Source: Vermiphilus sp.
GTDB lineage: Bacteria; Ratteibacteria; UBA8468; B48-G9; JAFGKM01
Length of the DNA stretch: 9,057 nucleotides
Assembly: GCA_020722825.1 (NCBI GenBank)
Contig: DYKC01000037.1
Span: forward strand, 1 to 9,057
Reading direction: 5' to 3'
Positions 1 to 5,754 of this stretch are shown here, one piece after another. The position numbers and the translations under genes were made by a program. The notes below the pieces were generated by a model. The model was not told the origin of the DNA. It did no database searches and worked only from the letters and a program-made list of their open reading frames with translations. Numbering within the stretch: the first letter of the stretch is position 1; each line of letters starts with the position of its first letter.

Positions 1-30
1 TGCGGTTGCTTCGCAACCTTGCCCTTCGGG

Positions 31-114
31 TCATATAACAGCGGATAAAAGGCTTTACTATGCTTCGCCCAAATTGCCTTCGGCAACTTCTTTTATCCGC
101 AAAACGTTATATAC
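31..114 (+). other. attC-like integron recombination site (candidate)
   Basis: An imperfect palindrome has the nested architecture of integron attC sites. The outer arms are ATATAAC (33-39) and its exact complement GTTATAT (106-112). These resemble the RYYYAAC/GTTRRRY core with one position off in each arm. Inside them are perfect 11-bp arms, GCGGATAAAAG (41-51) and CTTTTATCCGC (90-100). The unpaired spacers between the two stems are unequal (1 nt and 5 nt). The variable loop (52-89) contains a smaller hairpin at 74-86. The total of about 80 nt lies in the usual attC range. No integrase gene is in the window, so this could be a lone cassette end, the edge of an array, or an unrelated palindromic repeat. 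The structure is seen directly; the attC identity is inferred. Confidence 0.5.
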
Positions 115-132
115 AGCAACCCTTAAGGATTC

Positions 133-240
133 ATGAAAAACGACGTGAGAATTTTTGTAAAAATTTTTGGCAAGCGGTCTCCGAAGCACAAATGCTTCGC
201 ATTTGGCTACAGCGTAAACAAAAATTTTCTTGCCTCGTAG
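133..240 (+). CDS. Possible small cassette ORF, 35 codons
   Basis: An ATG at 133 follows a TAAGGA Shine-Dalgarno-like sequence (124-129) at short spacing and opens 35 codons ending in TAG (238-240). The product begins MKNDVRIFVKIF and is basic, with no recognisable domain. It starts 27 nt after the GTTATAT arm of the attC-like site, where the first gene of a downstream cassette would be expected. Against it: the region is full of palindromes, and longer frames also run through it on both strands, as expected of non-coding repetitive DNA. I do not recognise the product and assign no function. Confidence 0.2.
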   Translation: MKNDVRIFVKIFGKRSPKHKCFAFGYSVNKNFLAS

Positions 241-312
241 CATCCCGAGTGCAAGCGAGGGATTGCTATGTGATGCCCGCCAGCCAATAGCAAAATTGCG
301 AAGCAATTTTGC

Positions 313-514
313 ATCAGTCAGCGTCGGGATTTTGCTCAAAGAAAGTTCTGGCATCGTCCAGCAAACACTACCATATTGAATTAGCCGTCTCGCTCTTTAG
401 GATGGGGCTTCCCCTTTCCTAATTTTCCCCCCGAAACGGACCGCCCCAGGGCAAATTCTTTTCCCCCTTACCATTTTAGGGTCTCGGTTCAGTCCTTTTC
501 AAAGAAGAATCTCA
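313..514. other. Gene-free stretch between the palindrome cluster and tRNA-Val
   Basis: No supported gene is visible here. There are pyrimidine-rich runs on the plus strand (about 411-434 and 458-468) and weak hairpins such as GCCC/GGGC (443-452), none followed by a T tract that would make a good terminator. The stretch lies on the 3' side of the tRNA, where its transcript would end, but no clear termination signal is seen. Confidence 0.5.
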
Positions 515-588
515 TGGGCGGTACAGGACTCGAACCTGTGACCCCTACCATGTCAAGGTAGTACTCTAACCATCTGAGCTAACCGCCC
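515..588 (-). tRNA. tRNA-Val (anticodon GAC)
   Basis: The minus strand folds into a complete 74-nt cloverleaf. The acceptor arms are GGGCGGT (588-582) and ACCGCCC (522-516) with discriminator A at 515. The D arm starts TAGCTCAG. The anticodon stem CTACC/GGTAG encloses TTGACAT, giving anticodon GAC, which reads the valine codon GUC (and GUU by wobble). The T arm has ACAGG-TTCGAGT-CCTGT. The 3' CCA is not encoded and must be added by CCA-adding enzyme. The gene lies 44 nt beyond the stop codon of the priA-like gene on the same strand, so it could be read through from that operon. Confidence 0.97.
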
Positions 589-632
589 TCAACCTGCAAA
601 GATTATACCACCTCACTGAAGGAGTGTAAATG

Positions 633-2468
633 CTATATATATTCGGGGTTACTCTCAACAGTGATATCCAACTCCTGAGACATTTCTTTAAACCCCTCCC
701 TGTCAAAACCATCAGGTGCTCTGAATAAATACTTCCAGATATTCTTTCCTTTTTTAACAGGAGGGAAGGCGGAACCTGAATACATTATCTCTATTTTTTT
801 ACCGTGAATATATGTTTCAATCGCATCCTTCTTATTTTGAAAAACGTCCTTCTTCCTGCCTTTGAGTTCAACCTTTATTATCTCAGTGAACGGAGGATAC
901 CCGAGTTGTTTTCTTATGGCCAGTTCCTTTTCATAAAAAACATCAGGATTGTTCTCCTGCAAAGATTTGTAAACCGCCAGGTTAGAATTTCTTGTCTGTA
1001 TTATAATCCTGCAAGCAGGGTTTCTAAGAGATGCCTTTACCTCGTTTATCGTAATAAAAAATTTCTCTTCGCTCCTGTAGTCTGGGATATTAAGGAATGA
1101 CTCTCCACTCACAAAAACTACAAGCAAAAAAGGGTAGGCATCCAGTAATTTTCTGATTATACCTGTACCGACAAGAACGTCAAATTCCCCTTCTATCGCG
1201 CCGATATCTGCGGTAAATTTAAGGACCCTCATTTCAGGATATTGCTCCTTTATCATTCTGAACATTTTTTCAATACCGTACAGTCTAACTCCAACCTTTC
1301 TGCTATTGCAGACCGGACACTTTTTTTTAAATGGAATTATGGTTTTACAGAAACGGCACATCAGATTCTTACCATCGTCAGTCAAAATCCTCTCGGAACC
1401 GCAGGTATTACAGAGAAACCTGTTGCCGCAATTTTCACACTTCAGAATTTTTGAATTTCCTTTCCTGTTGTGTATAACAGCAACCTTTCCGCCTTTCAGA
1501 ACTGCTTCCTCAAGCATAGAAACCGTTTCTCTTGAAAAAAACGGAATGTTTTTATCAACGGATGTTCTTTTCAGCCCGACTGTATAAACAGCAGATGGTG
1601 TATCACTGTCATAAACTTCCATCAGGGCTCTTTTATTAATAACCTCGTAATACTCCTTGACAGACAGACATTCCTCTCCGATTATTAATGGTATCTGTAA
1701 ACCTTCGCATCGGAACTTCGCCACTTCCACCGCATCATACTTCGGGGTTTGCTGTTCCCTGTAAGAAGAATTATGTCCATGCTCAATCAATATGGTCTTT
1801 ATGTCCTGCAGTGGTGAAAAAATGGCAATCCGCGTCCCTACAACTACAAGATTCTGCCCATTTAACATTCTCAACCAGTTTTCCATCTTCTGTTTGCTTT
1901 TCAATGCTCCATGAAAGAGGACCACTCTGTCTTTGTATAACCCGCTTATCTGTTTGTAAAAACCCTCTGCCTGTGAAACCTCTGGAAACAGCATAAGGAC
2001 TGAACCTGCCTGAACTGAAGAAATACTTCGGTTGTATACCTCTGACTTTTTATCTCCGTTACGAAAAACCAGATACTTTTCATAAAACCCTTTATTTTTT
2101 ACGCTCCTGTTTTCAAAAAGACTCTTTTCTGCCTTTTTACCAGACCTGTACCTTAAAGGCAAACTGCCTATTATTGAAAAAACTGCCTGACCGAAAGAAG
2201 AAAAATACCTTTTTGACATATATTGAGCGATTGATAAAAGTTCTCCTGTAATGAGTGGAAATTCGTCATAAACCCTCACTAAAGATTTATAATCCTCAGC
2301 CACACCTGTTTCCTTCTCCTGCACTGAAAGAATCAGTCCAACCCTTTTCTGTTTGCCGAAAGGAACAAGGACCCTTACACCCTGCAAATTTTCAGGAAGG
2401 AGATTTCCTGGGATATAATCAAAGGTCCTATCAAGAGGAATGTCAAAAACGACTTCAACCGTTTTCAT
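633..2468 (-). CDS. priA: PriA-like primosomal protein N' with eroded helicase motifs
   Basis: This 611-residue protein aligns along its length with PriA, the factor that recognises stalled forks and reloads the replicative helicase. E. coli PriA has 732 residues. Residues 1-105 resemble the DNA 3'-end binding domain. The zinc module is intact: C344, C347, C353, C356, C371, C374, C384 and C387, at the same spacing as in E. coli PriA. The C-terminal domain (GYPPFTEIIKV, 523-533; KGKNIWKYLFRAP, 573-585) is also recognisable. The ATPase core is not: where PriA has GSGKT this protein has GDKKS (138-142), DEEH is EHGH (229-232), SAT is EEC (265-267), and the QVAGRAGR region has lost most of its residues (around 475-482). 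GTRxAxF (211-217) survives. It is probably a non-helicase PriA. The ATG lies within the end of the upstream methyltransferase gene (14-nt overlap), implying translational coupling. Confidence 0.85.
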   Translation of the reverse strand: MKTVEVVFDIPLDRTFDYIPGNLLPENLQGVRVLVPFGKQKRVGLILSVQEKETGVAEDYKSLVRVYDEFPLITGELLSIAQYMSKRYFSSFGQAVFSIIGSLPLRYRSGKKAEKSLFENRSVKNKGFYEKYLVFRNGDKKSEVYNRSISSVQAGSVLMLFPEVSQAEGFYKQISGLYKDRVVLFHGALKSKQKMENWLRMLNGQNLVVVGTRIAIFSPLQDIKTILIEHGHNSSYREQQTPKYDAVEVAKFRCEGLQIPLIIGEECLSVKEYYEVINKRALMEVYDSDTPSAVYTVGLKRTSVDKNIPFFSRETVSMLEEAVLKGGKVAVIHNRKGNSKILKCENCGNRFLCNTCGSERILTDDGKNLMCRFCKTIIPFKKKCPVCNSRKVGVRLYGIEKMFRMIKEQYPEMRVLKFTADIGAIEGEFDVLVGTGIIRKLLDAYPFLLVVFVSGESFLNIPDYRSEEKFFITINEVKASLRNPACRIIIQTRNSNLAVYKSLQENNPDVFYEKELAIRKQLGYPPFTEIIKVELKGRKKDVFQNKKDAIETYIHGKKIEIMYSGSAFPPVKKGKNIWKYLFRAPDGFDREGFKEMSQELDITVESNPEYI

Positions 2469-3336
2469 TTAATTTTCTTTCAAGCAGTGCTATATATTCC
2501 GGGGTCGTTCCACAGCAACCACCTATAAAATTTATTCTGTACCTGACCATTTCAATGCAGTTGTCTGTAAATTCTTCTTTTGTTTCCGGGTAAATAACTC
2601 TCTCATCTGAAACTTTAGGTAGACCTGCGTTGGGTTTTATCCATAATGCCACGTCCGTCATATTCCTGACGTTTTTAACAATCTCAAGCATCTCCCTGCT
2701 CTTCACACCGCAGTTTATACCCATAACACCAGCATTTTCTTTTTCAACAAATTTCACAACATCCTCAATCTTCTGCCCCATAAGGGTTCTATATCCCTTG
2801 ATTTCATTAATGGTAATTGAAGGCAAAACAAAAATATCCAGTTTTTCCCGTATGGAGTAAAAGGCACATTTCAACTCATCCAGATCCTGAAAAGTTTCCA
2901 GCAAAATAAAATCCACTCCACCCTTCTGCAATATCTCTGCCTGTTCTAAAAAAACCTTTTCAGATTCTTTTTTTGCTAAGTCTCCGTAAGGCTCAAGAAT
3001 TTCACCTGTAGGTCCTATATCCCCGGCAATTAGAATGCCCTGATAAGATTTTTTGACCTCTGAAGCAACCTCCACCGCTTTTAAGTTTATTTCTTCAACC
3101 TTATCTCCGATTTTCTTTTTAGAAAGTCGCAGCCTGTTCCCTCCGAAGGTATCTGTAAGGATAATCATTGCACCTGCTTCAACATATCTTTTGTGTATTT
3201 CTTTTACTGTTTCCGGGGATTCAATCACGGCAAGTTCCGGTGTCTGCCCCTTATATGAGAGTTGCTCAAGATATGTTCCCATAGCCCCGTCTGTTAACAC
3301 AACCTTTTTATTATCTATAAAATTTCTTATATTCAA
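2455..3336 (-). CDS. Homocysteine S-methyltransferase domain protein (MetH N-terminal-like)
   Basis: This 293-residue protein matches the homocysteine S-methyltransferase fold, a zinc-dependent barrel that moves a methyl group onto homocysteine to make methionine. Visible signatures are DGAMGT (16-21), TDTFGGN (61-67), GDIGPTG (105-111), KPNAG (234-238), and the zinc cysteines C209 (GINCG) with C274 and C275 (GGCCGT). It has only this domain: the folate, cobalamin and reactivation modules of full MetH are absent. It may work with separate corrinoid or folate proteins, or use another methyl donor such as S-methylmethionine or a betaine; the donor cannot be read from sequence. The start is TTG at 3336, supported by an AGGAGG sequence 5 nt upstream. 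The gene follows the deacetylase after 70 nt and overlaps the priA-like start. Confidence 0.85.
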   Translation of the reverse strand: MNIRNFIDNKKVVLTDGAMGTYLEQLSYKGQTPELAVIESPETVKEIHKRYVEAGAMIILTDTFGGNRLRLSKKKIGDKVEEINLKAVEVASEVKKSYQGILIAGDIGPTGEILEPYGDLAKKESEKVFLEQAEILQKGGVDFILLETFQDLDELKCAFYSIREKLDIFVLPSITINEIKGYRTLMGQKIEDVVKFVEKENAGVMGINCGVKSREMLEIVKNVRNMTDVALWIKPNAGLPKVSDERVIYPETKEEFTDNCIEMVRYRINFIGGCCGTTPEYIALLERKLNENG

Positions 3337-3341
3337 TTTAT

Positions 3342-3348
3342 CCTCCTC
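3342..3348 (-). promoter_or_regulatory. Strong Shine-Dalgarno sequence for a TTG start
   Basis: On the minus strand GAGGAGG is followed by ATAAA and then TTG (3336-3334). The near-consensus site at good spacing decides the unusual TTG start of the methyltransferase gene, and suggests that it is translated independently of the upstream deacetylase. Confidence 0.75.
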
Positions 3349-3406
3349 TTTTCGTACGACAGATTTTCTCCTCCGGGACGGGGTCCATGTGAGGTGTGAG
3401 GCACCG
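3349..3406. other. Intergenic spacer with GC-rich patch and tandem heptamer
   Basis: The spacer between the deacetylase stop and the methyltransferase ribosome binding site includes a GC-rich patch (about 3371-3405) that stands out from its AT-rich surroundings. It contains a perfect tandem repeat of TGTGAGG on the plus strand (3388-3394 and 3395-3401). No promoter or terminator is clear. It may be a short dispersed element or a regulatory site. Confidence 0.35.
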
Positions 3407-4270
3407 CTATTTTGTCAAACCGTTTATAAAACAATAACAGGTATTGCCTATGGTTTTTACATTATACCCGCCTTCAAGTAAAATAAAGATGTTCTGATTC
3501 AAAGCGGCAAGTTCTTTCCCTATCTGATAGTAATGTCTATCTTCCAGATTGAGATTAAGAAGTGGGTCATAACGATGCGCGTCAAAACCAACAGAAACAC
3601 CTAATAGATCCGGAGAGAAGTTCTTTATGATATCTAATGCACTGTAAAATTTATCCATATAGTTTTTAGCACTCGCCCCAGGCAAAACAGGAAAGTTATA
3701 ACAGTTCTCAAAGGAAACATTGCCTGTTCCGGGAAAACCAGGAGACTGATGCAGGGATACATATATAACTCCTGGTTCTCCTTTTAAAATTTCCTCAGTT
3801 CCATTGCCGTGGTGACCATCTATGTCCAGCACCGCAATTTTAATTTTTGTTTCCAGTAAAACTTTTTTTACTGCCACAGCCATATTGTTTAAATAGCAGA
3901 AACCTCCCAGCGTATTTTTCCCTGCGTGGTGACCCGGAGGTCTGCCCAAAGAAAAAGCGATTTCTCCTTTTAGAGCAAATCTAGCCGCCTGAATAGCTGC
4001 ACCGCTTGAAAGTTTCGCATAGTAATATATATTAGGAATGTTGGGCGTATCAGGGTCATAAAAATCATTTTCTCTGACTTTTTTTACAAGACTTTCTGTA
4101 TGGGCAAGTAATAAGTCTTTTTCATCGCAGGGAACAGGAGAAATAAACTCAAAAAGATTATCCTTTTTTTTCAGAAATTCTTCAATGACCTTTAACCTTT
4201 GAGAAGATTCGGGATGGCCTGTTTCTTCATATTCCAGAAATCTATCGGAGTATATCAACTTAACAGACAT
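3407..4270 (-). CDS. Histone deacetylase-family deacetylase (AcuC / class II-like)
   Basis: This 287-residue protein covers the HDAC/AcuC/acetylpolyamine amidohydrolase fold, a zinc-dependent deacetylase of acetyl-lysine or acetylpolyamines. Its active site is complete: the histidine pair H114-H115 (RPPGHHA), the D149/D151/H153 cluster (DIDGHHGNG), zinc ligand D230 with H232 (GFDAHRYDPL), the GGFCYLNN motif (122-129), and catalytic tyrosine Y269 in LEGGYN. The Glu before GGY points to class II or bacterial enzymes rather than class I. It lacks a signal peptide, so it should act in the cytoplasm. At 287 residues it is at the short end of the family. Its ATG lies inside the kinase gene (11-nt overlap), with GGAG 5 nt upstream. 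Substrate is not determinable; protein lysines or a small acetylated metabolite are both possible. Confidence 0.9.
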   Translation of the reverse strand: MSVKLIYSDRFLEYEETGHPESSQRLKVIEEFLKKKDNLFEFISPVPCDEKDLLLAHTESLVKKVRENDFYDPDTPNIPNIYYYAKLSSGAAIQAARFALKGEIAFSLGRPPGHHAGKNTLGGFCYLNNMAVAVKKVLLETKIKIAVLDIDGHHGNGTEEILKGEPGVIYVSLHQSPGFPGTGNVSFENCYNFPVLPGASAKNYMDKFYSALDIIKNFSPDLLGVSVGFDAHRYDPLLNLNLEDRHYYQIGKELAALNQNIFILLEGGYNVKTIGNTCYCFINGLTK

Positions 4271-5027
4271 CTTTTCTCCCTCTTTCCAGAAAATACAAAA
4301 GTTCGCTCATATCAAAAAATCTTTCTTCTTTTCGTGGTTTTATTGCTGTTTCAACAACATATCTTACACCTTCTGGAATCTCAAATCCGAGTTCCGAATA
4401 AATCTTTTGTATCGTCTTGCCGAAAGAATAAACATCTGACTTAATATCCGCTGGCATACCGTTCAATCTTTCCGGTGCAATATACCCTTCGGTCCCTCCT
4501 CCGGCGCCATTCCCTTTCTTTAGAAACCCCTTCTTTTCCGCAAGTCCGAAATCAGTGATTTTTATTTTGTTTAAATCGTATGAGACAAGAATATTTGCAG
4601 GACCTACATCATTATGTATAATCCCGTTTTTGTGTATATATTCCAGGCCATAACCTGCTTTTTTTATTATCTCAATTATATTCTGCCGATTAAAAATATC
4701 CGGTTTTGTCCTTATTACCTTTAACAAGTCAGCATCCATAAATTCCATAAGTCCAAAGTAGTTTCGGTCCTGTTTCCTGACTGCATAAACCCTGACTACA
4801 TTAGGGTGCTGCAGGAGAATGGACATCTTCATCTCTTTTATAAACCGTCTTATCTGCCATCTATTCAGTCTTCTCTGATGCAAAACCTTAACCGCTATGA
4901 CAGTACTATATTTAGGCAGCGGGTCTATACTCCTTGCCCTATATACAGTTGAAAAACCACCTGAACCGACCATTGCTTCCAGTATGTAGCCTTCTATTAT
5001 ATAGCCTTGTCTTACTTTAATATCCAC
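4260..5027 (-). CDS. Soluble Hanks-type Ser/Thr protein kinase, atypical catalytic loop
   Basis: This 255-residue protein is almost exactly one kinase domain, with no membrane segment, PASTA repeats or C-terminal sensor. Motifs in order: glycine loop GSGGFSTVY (21-29), ATP lysine K47 (IAVK), C-helix glutamate E65, catalytic loop HNDVGPAN (138-145), DFG (159-161), APE (184-186) and DVYSFG (198-203). The catalytic aspartate D140 and N145 are kept. The usual HRD arginine is N139 and the catalytic-loop lysine (position +2 from Asp) is G142, so activity may be weak or unusual, and activation need not depend on loop phosphorylation. The start is GTG at 5027, backed by GAAGGGA (5040-5034). It heads the minus-strand set and overlaps the deacetylase start. 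Confidence 0.9.
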   Translation of the reverse strand: MDIKVRQGYIIEGYILEAMVGSGGFSTVYRARSIDPLPKYSTVIAVKVLHQRRLNRWQIRRFIKEMKMSILLQHPNVVRVYAVRKQDRNYFGLMEFMDADLLKVIRTKPDIFNRQNIIEIIKKAGYGLEYIHKNGIIHNDVGPANILVSYDLNKIKITDFGLAEKKGFLKKGNGAGGGTEGYIAPERLNGMPADIKSDVYSFGKTIQKIYSELGFEIPEGVRYVVETAIKPRKEERFFDMSELLYFLERGRKDVC

Positions 5028-5062
5028 TGTAGTTCCCTTCTCTTATGGGAAACCAGTCTCCG

Positions 5063-5071
5063 ATTATATCA
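5063..5071 (-). promoter_or_regulatory. Extended -10 promoter for the kinase operon
   Basis: The minus strand reads TGATATAAT: a perfect TATAAT (5068-5063) preceded by the TGN extension (5071-5069). At 17-nt spacing the -35 hexamer is poor (TAGATT), as is usual for extended -10 promoters. Transcription would start near 5056, leaving a leader of about 29 nt before the GTG at 5027. It lies in the only spacer shared with the divergent PilZ gene. Confidence 0.6.
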
Positions 5072-5139
5072 TATTTTCAACTTTGAATCTATTTCTTTTC
5101 TCTCTTGCTGTTTTTTAAAAAAAAGGGTAAAAAAGCTAC

Positions 5140-5754
5140 ATGGAAATCAATACAGCAGAAATAAAAAAGGCAGAGATTTACATAGATAATTCAGTAATAT
5201 CAGGAAAGATAACAGAAATTGACAAAAAGCAGGGCAAGATATATTTTGAACTCCCTGTCGACTCACCCTTTTCCATAGCAACAATGGGGAAAAGAGCCGA
5301 ACTTTTTTTTGAGCATGAAGGCAAGAAATATTTTATTGCTGGCAAAATCTTCTTTCAACCCCCTTCAAAGGTTATAATGACACCTGACACAGATGCAGAG
5401 ATTGAAAAGAGAGCGGATAAAAGACTGGAAGCTCCTTCTTTACCGGCAACGATATCTTACCATGGTGTTTTTCACAAAAAACACATGATAAAAGGCACCA
5501 TCATCAACATAAGCCTGAAAGGAGCCCGGATAGAAACCAACGAAGTACTCAGTAAAGACTTATCTTATGAATTGTATACCTCTTTTCCTTTTCATCATAC
5601 TTGTCTTCAATTTCACTCTTTCTTCGTTGTAAGGAACCACCAACCCTACAGAAATATATTCATCAACGGAGTTTCATTTACAGATATGGATATTGAATCT
5701 GAGAACAACCTTAAGAAATACCTGTTTAGGGGACAAAAAAAGACAGTATTCTAA
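5140..5754 (+). CDS. Two-domain PilZ protein (YcgR-like), predicted c-di-GMP receptor
   Basis: This 204-residue protein has an N-terminal beta-rich domain like the PilZN/YcgR N-domain (about 12-85) and a C-terminal PilZ domain (about 90-198). The cyclic-di-GMP binding motifs are intact: R91-x3-R95 (RADKR) and N123-x-S125-x2-G128 (NISLKG). The GVSF and LKKYLF segments near 177-196 match the end of PilZ domains. Proteins of this layout often act as flagellar brakes or control exopolysaccharide or gliding, but no motility gene is nearby to say which. Start: ATG at 5140, with only a weak purine stretch (GGG at 5125-5127, 12 nt away). It is divergent from the kinase and its stop overlaps the convergent glycoside hydrolase by 4 nt. 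Confidence 0.88.
   Translation: MEINTAEIKKAEIYIDNSVISGKITEIDKKQGKIYFELPVDSPFSIATMGKRAELFFEHEGKKYFIAGKIFFQPPSKVIMTPDTDAEIEKRADKRLEAPSLPATISYHGVFHKKHMIKGTIINISLKGARIETNEVLSKDLSYELYTSFPFHHTCLQFHSFFVVRNHQPYRNIFINGVSFTDMDIESENNLKKYLFRGQKKTVF

Larger units (their letters stand above)
4..312. repeat. Cluster of short palindromes with TTC or GAA triloops
   Basis: Perfect stems closed by three-base TTC or GAA loops recur through this stretch: 6-bp arms at 4-9/13-18, 3-bp at 22-24/28-30, 5-bp at 74-78/82-86, 6-bp AAATGC/GCATTT at 190-195/199-204, and 10-bp GCAAAATTGC/GCAATTTTGC at 290-299/303-312. A second pairing, CGAAGCA/TGCTTCG (182-188/193-199), overlaps the fourth and excludes it. Such density of similar triloop stems is not seen elsewhere in the window. 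They could be folded elements of integron cassettes or of a dispersed repeat family. Confidence 0.55.

Noticed and set aside
58..354. A 98-codon minus-strand frame and a 76-codon plus-strand frame (60-290) across the attC-like site and palindromes.
   Set aside because: Both run through the inverted repeats, have no good ribosome site or recognisable domain, and are best explained as chance openings in repetitive non-coding DNA.
440..446. ACCGCCC matching the tRNA-Val acceptor end (582-588), considered as an attachment-site duplication.
   Set aside because: Seven bases only, no extended match and no integrase; likely chance.
443..452. GCCC/GGGC hairpin as a terminator for the tRNA or the operon.
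   Set aside because: Stem of 4 bp, loop of 2 nt, and no T tract on the minus strand where it would be needed.
3053..3481. A 142-codon plus-strand frame opposite the methyltransferase and deacetylase genes.
   Set aside because: Its composition (Ser/Phe/Leu rich) is what the complement of AT-rich coding DNA gives, and it crosses the operon spacer without any start signal.
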